Positions 52,860 through 61,500 of a DNA stretch of 64,000 bases are shown here, one piece after another. Position 1 is the stretch's first letter. The number at the start of each line of letters is the position of its first letter. The position numbers and the translations under genes are program-made. The stretch is from Oscillospiraceae bacterium (GTDB lineage: Bacteria > Bacillota > Clostridia > Oscillospirales > Ruminococcaceae). Location: the NCBI GenBank assembly GCA_018110925.1, contig JAGAZJ010000016.1:62001-126000 (forward strand), written 5' to 3'. The notes beneath the pieces are model-generated. The model saw only the letters and a list, made by a program, of their open reading frames with translations. It had not been told where the DNA came from and did not search any database.

Positions 52860-55127
52860 TCAGCGGCTCCGCTTCACCATGCGCCTGCTGTAACATCTGT
52901 CGCATATATCGTAACGATAGTCCCAGGGAAGATGTCTGCCGCAGGAGCGGCACACCCTGCCTGTCAGCGCCTGTTCGCCGAGTATCCTCATGGTTATGGC
53001 GGATATATCCGATTTCACCCTTATTATCTCACGCTCAGAGCCGTCCTTCCAGAACTTTGTGGAGAAATGGAACAGCAGGTCGCACAGCTTGTATGCTGTT
53101 TCAAGCTCGGCAAGGCCGCTCTTCTCGGAGTATATGGGCATAACATCCTCAAGATGCACAAGGGCATGGCGAATCACGCTCTCCGACAGCTCCTCCCACA
53201 GACGGTACACGTCGGGATTTCTCTCATCTATCGGTATGGATATCAGCTCGTATATGAGCCTCTTGTCCGAGGTCAGGCGTTCAAGAGTGCGGCAGAGCTT
53301 CAGTTCCGTCTTTATGTTTGCCTTTGTATAGCCGGTCTTGTCATCTATGGAATTCCACTTTTCAAGTATCTTTGACAAACTTACGTCAAGGTCAAGCAGA
53401 GAGGGCGGAAATGTGATTATGGCATGGGTGATATCCTTAACGGGGGTATTGACACCGTCCGTTATCAGCTCGGGTGAATACAGTGCGGAATAATATCCGC
53501 TGTCAAACATACCGTATCTGCCTGCTCTGCCCGCTATCTGCTGTATCTCATCGGGGCGGAGCTCACGCCTGTTCCTGCCGTCAAACTTGCTGTCCTCCAC
53601 AAACACTATACGGCGTATGGGCATATTTAGCCCCATGCCTATGGCATCCGTGGCAACTACCACATCCGTCTCGCCGGTGTTGAATTTTCTGGCTTCCTCA
53701 TGCCTAACATCATAGGGCAGAGCGCCGTAAATTATACTGCATCTCACACCGTCACGCTGGAGCTCTGCGGCAACAGCGTGTACATCCCGTCTGGTGAACA
53801 CTATCAGCGCATCACCCTCTCTCACATCATCGGGGAAAAGGTTGAAGCTGTCATCAAATTCAAGGGGAGTCCTGCGTTCGGTGCGGTGTATCTCATAGGT
53901 ATCTCCGCACTCGTTTATGAGCTGTATAAGTATATTCTCGGCATGGGGAGCGGCACAGAGATATACCGTCTCGGCGCACGCACCGAGCACCGCCCTTGTC
54001 CAAGCGCCGCCCCTGAATTCATCCCCTATCATCTGTGCCTCGTCTATGACAGCCACATCATAATGTTTGTCGGTATCGAGCATCTCTATGGTAGATGACT
54101 GTATATCCGCACAGGGTATGTATATGCATTCCTCACCTGTGACAAGGTTGCACGCCCTGCCGCAGTAGTTCAGGTTCTCAAACTGCTCATAGGCAAGAAG
54201 TCTCAGCGGAGCGAGATATATCCCTTTTTCCGCCTTTTTGAGCTGCTCTATCGCAAGATAGGTCTTACCTGAATTTGTAGGACCGAGACACAGCACAAAA
54301 TGTCTTTTCATCCGCCTTGCTTCGGGATAGAGCAGTGCGTATGAATCGGGTATGCTGTCGAGTATATCGCTTTTCAGGCGCAGATAGCTGTCCGCCGCCT
54401 GTCTTATCAGCTCACCTGTCTCGGCAAAGAAGCGGTTCCTGCATATAAGGTCTGTCAGCACGGGTACCGTCAGATGCTCCTTTATGCTGTCGAGCACCTG
54501 CCACACATACTGACCGTCTTTGAGCCTCTGCTTTGCCACGCCCCTGAATATCCACTCATACTGCCGTCTGTCAAGGCCTGTCTGTTTAAGATAGCCCTCG
54601 GTCAGATCGTTTATTATCCTCTTGTGAAGATAATCATGGCATATGGGCAGACCGTTTATGAGCGGCCGTGAAAAGCCGCTCTCCTCATAGATATCTATGA
54701 ATCTTTCAACATTATCGGCAGACAGCCTGTAATTCGTGCCGCCGATATTGAGCGTGACCCTTGCCTTCTCAAAGGTGTTCGCCGCAAGATCCTCACAGTG
54801 CTGTCTGTGCTTGTCGCAGCAGGGACGGATATTTGCAGCAAAATAATGCTCCATATCCTTCTCTGTGCGCTTCTGTGCAACGGCAGAGTCTGTGATAGGG
54901 CTGTTTGATGCGATAAGCGCATCTATCGCCTCTTTATTGTCATCGTAATACCGTCTGAGTTTTGCCACGCCCTCTTCAGAGACAAGCTCTCTGTATGCGC
55001 CGCTTCTTTCAAGAGCGGCAGGCAGTCTGTCCGATATATCCCCTCCGTATCTGCGTTTGAGGTTGAGCATGACCGCCTTTTCTGCCTTCTTTCGCTTCAG
55101 CGAAAGATACTTATCGAAATTGTCCAA
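52860..55127 (-). CDS. Suv3-like DEAD/H-box RNA helicase with C-terminal zinc finger
   Basis: 755 residues, TTG start at 55127. A helical N-terminus (1-270) precedes the helicase core: LCLGPTNSGKTYLAIEQL (motif I), APLRLLAYEQ, VIDEAQMIGDEFRGGAWTRA (motif II), LCAAPHAEN, then VVATDAIGMGLNMPIRRIVF and QIAGRAGRYG (motifs V and VI). GPTNSGKT with DEAQMI is the signature of the Suv3 family, known from mitochondrial RNA degradosomes and scattered bacteria. The C-terminus carries CRSCGRHLPWDYRYDICDRC, a four-cysteine zinc finger. Likely role: RNA unwinding in turnover. Confidence 0.9.
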   Translation of the reverse strand: MDNFDKYLSLKRKKAEKAVMLNLKRRYGGDISDRLPAALERSGAYRELVSEEGVAKLRRYYDDNKEAIDALIASNSPITDSAVAQKRTEKDMEHYFAANIRPCCDKHRQHCEDLAANTFEKARVTLNIGGTNYRLSADNVERFIDIYEESGFSRPLINGLPICHDYLHKRIINDLTEGYLKQTGLDRRQYEWIFRGVAKQRLKDGQYVWQVLDSIKEHLTVPVLTDLICRNRFFAETGELIRQAADSYLRLKSDILDSIPDSYALLYPEARRMKRHFVLCLGPTNSGKTYLAIEQLKKAEKGIYLAPLRLLAYEQFENLNYCGRACNLVTGEECIYIPCADIQSSTIEMLDTDKHYDVAVIDEAQMIGDEFRGGAWTRAVLGACAETVYLCAAPHAENILIQLINECGDTYEIHRTERRTPLEFDDSFNLFPDDVREGDALIVFTRRDVHAVAAELQRDGVRCSIIYGALPYDVRHEEARKFNTGETDVVVATDAIGMGLNMPIRRIVFVEDSKFDGRNRRELRPDEIQQIAGRAGRYGMFDSGYYSALYSPELITDGVNTPVKDITHAIITFPPSLLDLDVSLSKILEKWNSIDDKTGYTKANIKTELKLCRTLERLTSDKRLIYELISIPIDERNPDVYRLWEELSESVIRHALVHLEDVMPIYSEKSGLAELETAYKLCDLLFHFSTKFWKDGSEREIIRVKSDISAITMRILGEQALTGRVCRSCGRHLPWDYRYDICDRCYSRRMVKRSR

Positions 55128-55148
55128 ATCATCACCAGTCGGAATGTA

Positions 55149-56351
55149 TCAGCGGCTTTTGAGATCGACGCATACCACGATCATATTGCCGTTACTGTCA
55201 TACATCTTAGAGGATATCGTCTTGCATTTCCTGCCTGTTGCATTTGAAACATACCAGCCTGAAATGAACGGATCCTCTATCCGTTCCTTTATAGCATAGA
55301 AATAATTTTTTATGTCATGGTTGACGCCCTTTATGGCAGGGGTGCAGTCTCCGGGTATCTCCGTACCCTCGGCCATGACAGTATCTGTTATCTGAAAGCC
55401 CTTGCTGTCTATGAGAAACGCACATTCTATCTCGCTATGTTCGTTCACATATTCACGGAGTTCCTTGTCATAGTCAGCCCCCTCCATGCAGGAAAGGCGG
55501 TTAACAAGATCGTATATTATGCGCTTATAGCTCTCAACACGCATATTCGCAACGGTCTCGTTGTTCTTGGTGGAGATGTTAAGGCGCTTTGCCGCATCCT
55601 CCACACGAAGTCTCGCTTCGTTGGAGAAAAGGTAGTTGAACTGTTCGGGTCTCTGAAAATAAAAGCCCTGAAAATAGTCAACTCCCATGATCATGCAGGT
55701 AATCACTTCATCGACACGCTCAACGCCCTCAGCTACGGTCATAGCGCCTATCTTGCCGGCGGTGGCTATCACCGAGCGGAACGCCTCCCGCCTGTATTTA
55801 TCCGCATCAATGCCCGACACGATACTGCGGTCTATCTTAATGATGTCAGGGTTTATCAGCATGACACGGTTTATGGTGTCAAGCCCCTCGTCCACGTTGT
55901 CAAGGGCTATGAGCATCCCCCTTGAACGGTAGTGGTCGGCAAACATCATCAAATCATACGGGTCTTTCTTCGCAGAAGACAGTTCAAGTATGATGTTCTG
56001 CGGCGATATCCTGTTATCGGCAGCTTCCTTCAGTATCTCATCGGTACGGGCAAAATCGCTGTTCAGGAGCTCCGGGGCACAGTTCAAAAACAGCGCCGGG
56101 GCGCTCCCTTGAGCGGAGAAAGCCTTCATCGCCTTATCTCTGCATATCCTGTCGAGCCTTGCCGTGCAGGAATTCTCACGGGCGTAGTCAAAAAGAGGTA
56201 TCGGCGGTATAAGCTCCTCGCCCGACACACCTCTTGACAGGGCTTCAAGGCCTATATACTTCTGTGTGTTGAGCGAGTATATGGGCTGAAACTCTGTGAT
56301 TATATTTTCATTCTCTATAACATCTCTGAGCTTTTCCGGAGCAAATTTCAC
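55149..56351 (-). CDS. EAL-domain protein with C-terminal sensor-like domain
   Basis: 400 residues from GTG 56351 (GGGGAG upstream). EAL domain at 1-240: FQPIYSLNTQKYIGLEALSRG, ALFLNCAPELLN, IILELSSAKKD, KIDRSIV and MTVAEGVERVDE. The usual DDFG loop reads ALDNVDEGLDTINR, so one metal ligand position differs and activity may be low or lost. The C-terminal ~130 residues (CAFLIDSKGFQITDTVMAEG, ...FISGWYVSNATGRKCKTISS) look like a Cache or PAS-type sensor. It may read or cleave c-di-GMP in response to a ligand. Confidence 0.85.
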   Translation of the reverse strand: MKFAPEKLRDVIENENIITEFQPIYSLNTQKYIGLEALSRGVSGEELIPPIPLFDYARENSCTARLDRICRDKAMKAFSAQGSAPALFLNCAPELLNSDFARTDEILKEAADNRISPQNIILELSSAKKDPYDLMMFADHYRSRGMLIALDNVDEGLDTINRVMLINPDIIKIDRSIVSGIDADKYRREAFRSVIATAGKIGAMTVAEGVERVDEVITCMIMGVDYFQGFYFQRPEQFNYLFSNEARLRVEDAAKRLNISTKNNETVANMRVESYKRIIYDLVNRLSCMEGADYDKELREYVNEHSEIECAFLIDSKGFQITDTVMAEGTEIPGDCTPAIKGVNHDIKNYFYAIKERIEDPFISGWYVSNATGRKCKTISSKMYDSNGNMIVVCVDLKSR

Positions 56352-56354
56352 GGA

Positions 56355-56795
56355 CTATCTCCCCTGTCGGTTTTTATTCTGTTTCCTTCCCGTGTTCATA
56401 GGGTCTTCTGTGGTCAGCTTCTCATCGTCAAGCAGCTTTACCGCCGTAGCGCAGTCATTTTGTCTGCCGATGGCTATGCATATCCTGTTGTACTGCCTGT
56501 ACATCGCCTGCACCGCATTCTCGATAAAGAAATAATACGTCAGATAGGCAAAGCAGAGTATGAGCAGCAGACCGTTGACTATCATTATGGCAGTGATGCC
56601 GCTGAGAAAGTATATCGCAAAGCCTATGAACATGAGTATACAGCACATTATCGTGACCATGAGATGGATAAGACGTTCGTGCTGTATAAACTGTATCTGC
56701 ACAAGATGCTCCTGTCTGAGCGCCTCAAGGTCGGTGCTGTCGTCATCTATGGCGCGCTCGGTATTTTTCATGTATGTCTTTATATATCCGCCCAT
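56355..56795 (-). CDS. Two-helix membrane protein of unknown function
   Basis: ATG 56795 (MGGYIKTYMKNTERAIDDDS) is taken as the start, behind GGGGGCGT; ATG 56816 is possible. 146 residues: a charged N-terminus, two adjacent membrane helices (about 44-62 and 66-86), a helical linker and a basic tail. No motif recognised. First gene of the transcript that includes the EAL protein (stop and start 4 bp apart). Confidence 0.7.
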   Translation of the reverse strand: MGGYIKTYMKNTERAIDDDSTDLEALRQEHLVQIQFIQHERLIHLMVTIMCCILMFIGFAIYFLSGITAIMIVNGLLLILCFAYLTYYFFIENAVQAMYRQYNRICIAIGRQNDCATAVKLLDDEKLTTEDPMNTGRKQNKNRQGR

Positions 56796-57099
56796 ACATA
56801 CGCCCCCATTGTACATATATAGTAATCATACCATATTTTTACGGATATTTCAAGGTATTTTAAATAAATTCCTGTCTCAAAAAGAAGACTGTTGAAATAA
56901 TATACTATTTGTAATAGTACCGCATATATATACAATTAAGCTTATGCATTATGCTCATATCCGTGTTACTATTTTGTACAGTTATACAAATCGTTTTTTT
57001 GCATCTTGACAAATCAATATTGATGTGATATCATTTTAATATCAAATAGAGATATGTTTGATAAACAAAGACAGCGCTTATGCGCAGGAGGAACAAAAA

Positions 57100-58119
57100 A
57101 TGAAAGAACGCATCATAACAACAAAAAAGAACGGCATGGCTATGCTGTTGTTCGGCATCATATCATATATCATGGCAGGTGCGGCGGTACCCGGCGGCTT
57201 TGCATCGGAAACACCCGCCGGCACTGTGATCGGTATCATCGGTCTTGTATGGATGATGGTGGGCTGGATAATCTTTCTCGGTCTGAAGGTACTGAAGCCC
57301 CAAGAGGCTCTGGTGCTCACTCTTTTCGGCAAATACTACGGCACTCTCAAGGGCGACGGCTTCTATTGGGTAAATCCTTTCTGTACCGCATTCAACCCTG
57401 CAGCTTCCACAAAGCTGAGACAGTCCGGTGACGTTTCCGGCGAGGCGAACCCCGTTGTGAAGCTCAGCACCGAGGGCGTAACAGCATCGTCAGCGGTACT
57501 TCCCGATAAGAAGATATCGCTCAAGATAATGACGCTCAACAACAACAAGCAGAAGATAAATGACTGCCTCGGCAATCCCGTTGAGATAGGCATCGCCGTT
57601 ATGTGGAAGGTCACAGACACCGCCAAGGCTGTATTTGAGGTCGATAACTACAAGGAATACCTCTCATTGCAGTGCGATACGGCACTCAGAAACATAGTGC
57701 GCCTTTACCCCTATGACGTTGCGGAGAATGTTGACACCACAGGTGACGGCGTAGCGGATGAGGGAAGCCTCAGAGGTTCAAGCGAGATTGTGGCAAAGCG
57801 TATCCGTGACGAGATACAGGAAAGAGTCGAGATAGCAGGCATAGAGATAATCGAAGCAAGGATCACCTATCTTGCATACGCTCCCGAAATTGCCGCAGCT
57901 ATGCTCCAGAGACAGCAGGCATCGGCTGTTGTGGACGCAAGAAAGCTCATCGTTGACGGTGCTGTGGGTATGGTTGAAATGGCTCTCGAACAGCTCTCGG
58001 AAAAGAATGTGGTGGATCTTGACGACGAAAGAAAGGCGGCTATGGTATCCAATCTGCTCGTAGTCCTCTGCGGCAATCACGATGCACAGCCCGTCGTAAA
58101 CTCGGGGAGCATCTACTGA
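57100..58119 (+). CDS. SPFH/Band 7 domain protein
   Basis: The start is ATG 57100 (MKERIITTKKNGMAMLLFGI), behind GCAGGAGGAACAAAAA; the frame opens 42 bp earlier. 339 residues. Two N-terminal membrane helices (about 12-32 and 42-62), then a Band 7 domain (LKPQEALVLTLFGKYYGTLK, DGFYWVNPF, EIGIAVMWKVTDTAKAVF, YLSLQCDTALRNIVRLYPYD, GIEIIEARITYLAYAPEIAA), ending in LQRQQASAVVDARKLIVDGA. Likely a membrane scaffold. Its stop overlaps the start of an Arc-like gene by one base, as is common in this subgroup. Confidence 0.9.
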   Translation: MKERIITTKKNGMAMLLFGIISYIMAGAAVPGGFASETPAGTVIGIIGLVWMMVGWIIFLGLKVLKPQEALVLTLFGKYYGTLKGDGFYWVNPFCTAFNPAASTKLRQSGDVSGEANPVVKLSTEGVTASSAVLPDKKISLKIMTLNNNKQKINDCLGNPVEIGIAVMWKVTDTAKAVFEVDNYKEYLSLQCDTALRNIVRLYPYDVAENVDTTGDGVADEGSLRGSSEIVAKRIRDEIQERVEIAGIEIIEARITYLAYAPEIAAAMLQRQQASAVVDARKLIVDGAVGMVEMALEQLSEKNVVDLDDERKAAMVSNLLVVLCGNHDAQPVVNSGSIY

Positions 58120-58325
58120 TGGGGGCTAAGAAGCAAGTGCCACTTCGCCTGTCGGAAAAGCTGTACAACGACATAGCGTCGTGGGCAGAGGATGACTTCC
58201 GTTCGGTCAACGGTCAGATAGAATACCTGTTGAACGAATGTGTGAAACAGCGCCGCAAAAACGGCGGCTACGTCGGCAAAGAGATCGACGCACCGCCGGA
58301 TATAGATGTGCAGGATTTTGAATAA
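58119..58325 (+). CDS. Arc-like ribbon-helix-helix protein
   Basis: 68 residues. PLRLSEKLYNDIASWAEDDF followed by RSVNGQIEYLLNECVKQ is a ribbon-helix-helix (Arc/MetJ) fold of the kind that commonly accompanies SPFH genes. Such proteins bind DNA as dimers. The tail (PPDIDVQDFE) is acidic. It may regulate the operon; AT-rich dyads such as TGATATCATTTTAATATCA lie upstream of the SPFH gene (about 57027-57045). Confidence 0.82.
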   Translation: MGAKKQVPLRLSEKLYNDIASWAEDDFRSVNGQIEYLLNECVKQRRKNGGYVGKEIDAPPDIDVQDFE

Positions 58326-58329
58326 CAAT

Positions 58330-58359
58330 GACCGCATCTGCCTGACGACAGATGCGGTC
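58330..58359 (+). terminator. Terminator of the SPFH/Arc-like operon
   Basis: GACCGCATCTG pairs with CAGATGCGGTC around an 8-nt loop, followed by TGCTGGTTTT; 4 bp after the stop. Confidence 0.8.
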
Positions 58360-58382
58360 TGCTGGTTTTAAACTATCCAACG

Positions 58383-58468
58383 CTTTGTAATACGGAAAAG
58401 ATACCGTGCCACAAATGTGTATGACCGTGCGCATATATCAGCGCGGCAGCTGTTGGTCTGCCGACCCG
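58383..58468 (+). repeat. 86-bp tandem repeat, unit 1
   Basis: It shares an identical core (AATGTGTATGACCG-type through GCGCATATATCAGCGCGG) and the end CTGCCGACCCG with 58480-58565, at the same length and spaced 97 bp start to start. No reading frame is supported. Confidence 0.8.
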
Positions 58469-58479
58469 TAATTCTCCCC

Positions 58480-58565
58480 GCTGTAACACGAAAAAGTTAC
58501 CGTGCCGCAGATGTGTATGACCGTGCGCATATATCAGCGCGGTGGCTGTCGGCACTGCCGACCCG
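58480..58565 (+). repeat. 86-bp tandem repeat, unit 2
   Basis: Second unit, ending one base before the stop codon of the large membrane protein. GTCGGCA-c-TGCCGAC forms a hairpin at its right end, so these units could also act as terminators for that gene. Confidence 0.8.
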
Positions 58566-58566
58566 A

Positions 58567-61500
58567 CTACCATGTCCATTCCTCCATGACCTTTTCGAGC
58601 CTGGTCTTTTCGCCTCTCTCCATGCGCTTTTTCTTCATCTCGTTGCCTATGCCGACGGCTATGAGTATCACGCCGGCTATGAGGAGATATACCCACCATA
58701 TGCGGCTGTTCCACAGTTTGACGGTCATGAGCAGAGCCTCCGCAACTGCGGCGCATACAGCCAGTGCGAACCAGCGCTTTTGCCTGTAAACAAAGGACAG
58801 ACCGAGTATGCAGAGTATTACCCCGCCGAGGAACACCGCATCAAAGGCATAACCTGTCTTTGCCGCATCAAGGAACAGTATCAGCAGTTCAATGACCGCC
58901 GCTATGAATGCCACCTTGTCCACAGCTTCCCTGTGAGCCTTGTGTATCAGATAGATGAGTGCAAGAGCTATTACGGTGGGCACGAGAGAGACCTCGGTGC
59001 GGACTATCTCGGGCACTTCAAAAAACGGCTCGAACCACCAGAGCGGTATCGTCAGGCACGCCGCCAGCGTAAGGAAAGTGTTTCTGACCACGGGCTTGTC
59101 GCCCTTTCTGTAAAGGCTCACAAACCATACTGCCAGCGCAAGCATTGCCCACCAGCGTGTAAAGCGGTCATCGGCGGCGAGCAAGGGAGCGATGCCGAAA
59201 ACGGACGTGATGGCAAAAGCATCGCTGAAACGCCTGCTCTTTGCCAGTGTATTTCTGAACATCAGCCTGCCCGTGATCATCGTCACCGCCGCAGGTATCA
59301 GCGTGAATAAAGTGTTTCCGTCAAGCGTGAACATATATGTGCCGATATGGACAAACGGGAGCAAAACGTACATGAGCAGTGTGTTCTCCATGCCGTAAGC
59401 CGCCGATGCGGACAGCGCCGCAAGTACATATGAGCATATGAGTATGATGAGAGAATGGCTGATGACCGCCGATATCATCAGATATGCCGAAACAACGGGC
59501 ATGATGCCGAATGTGAACGCTTTTGAAGCCCTGCCGAATGTGCGGTTCGTCAGAAGAGACGGAAGCATTACCAGCACCGCCGCCGCTGTCAGACATACTG
59601 CGACCAGTTCTCTTGTGTGTTCGCCTCCCATGCACTTGGCGCACTTGTACGCAAGCAGCATGAGCGCCGCAAATGTGGGGTAGATGTATCGTCTGTGACC
59701 GCTCTTATCGGAAAGATAAGCATCGGCAAATGACACTGCGAGTACCGCCGCAGTACAAAGGACATACGGCAACGTTGTCTCATCGATCACAAAGAGCAAT
59801 ACAAGTGAGATCGGCATGATAAGATGAGCCATTTTCTGCGATATGAGCCTTCCGCTGAGGCACAGGAGCCTGTATATGCACATCACAGCGATCATTGCGG
59901 CAAAGGATAACGCCCCCTTGTCCATACTGAGATCCGGGATGTCAAATATCATCATAGCGACAATATATGATACAGGCAGGCTGACAAGCACGGCTATCTC
60001 TTCATAAGATCCGCCGTTCCGCCTGTATTCACGGGTAAATGCAACAGGTATGCACAGCCATATCAGACCGAAGACGACCCTTGCAGGCACATTGTATATG
60101 TGAATATCGGCACACAGACCCGACAGCACGAACAGGATCGAGAGACTGATACACAGCGCCGCAAAACGGCGCATCGACCGGCTTTCCTTGCCGACGGTAC
60201 TGTAAAGTATCAGCACAGCCGCCGTTACAGCCGCAAGGGTGAAACTGCACTCCTGACCGTATACGGTATAGATGAAGGCAGGTAAAGACAAAAGCAGTGC
60301 GCCTGCCGCCTTGAACTGCATCCTCCTGCCGCCCGTGAGAAACATACCGATTATGAACACCGCCGCAGACGCCGCACCGCTCACATCACGGAAAAGCTCC
60401 GCATTATTATTCCCGATAAACGCCGTCATAGGCAGATACAGGCTCATAAGTGACACGGGGAACAGCCACTTTGAGATGTTATCTCTGCCGAGCGCCAGCG
60501 ATACCACCGTGAAAATCCACAGCGCAACACCTATCAGACGGCTGAGATCGTCATTAATGCCGATGTTGCAGAAAGCTGCCACGTAAAACGCCGCACAGGT
60601 CACTGCCGAAAGCAGTATGCGAAGTTTATTGTGCTCCTTTCTGAACTGCATCGCCGCAGTACAGAGGAACGCCGCCGCTCCGACTGCGCCGAGAGCTGTG
60701 ATACAGCGTGTATCTGCTGCCGTGATGACAGGTATGAGCAGCGCAGGAAAAAGGATTATAAGATTTTTGCGTATGCCTTTGCCGAAAAATACCGCCGCCG
60801 CTGTGACAATGCCGTATACCGATGCTGTGATCGTCGCAGACATATCCGCATCCGTGATGTATTTTCTCACAGGCACGATGAGCAGCAGAAGCGCCGCGGG
60901 CAGTGCCCACGCCCTAACTTTGCCGTCCGAAAGCGCTGCTGTTACGATAAGGCAGACAAACAGCGCCGCAGTGCATACGGGCGGAGCGGACACAAACAGC
61001 ATTAGCCCGAAATACAGACAGAAAACCATATCCGAACCGAAGCCGAATATGAAATCCACTTCCTTGCTCTGTCTTATGACGATACTGCGCACTATGAAAT
61101 AGCCGGCTATGCACAGCGGTACGACGAGCCCGCTGTCATCAAGTCCGTTTATGGCGGCAAGTATAAGGGAAACGGCGCCGACAACCGCAAAGCCGCATTC
61201 AAAGGGCTTTGCAAAGCCCCTCTTCTCAACGGGCACGATAACGGCAAGGACAGAGAATAAAGCCTGACATACAGCCACTGCCGTGAGTGTCATTTCCGCA
61301 TCGTGTGTATACAGATATGCAGGGAATACCATCATCAGAACGGATACAGCCGCAGATATCCTGCCAAAGAGCCCCATACCTTCCTTCGGTCTGAGGGCAC
61401 ATATGAACGCACACGCCATCAGCATGACCCATAAAACGGCGGATACATCAGCCACAGCATATTCCCGGCGTGAAGCCGCCGCCAGCTCTGCCGCACTGAA

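Noticed and set aside
58417-59310. Plus-strand ORF crossing the 86-bp repeats into the giant membrane gene
   Set aside because: Mostly antisense to hydrophobic coding sequence, rich in His/Arg/Tyr as expected from complementing membrane helices, with no ribosome-binding site.
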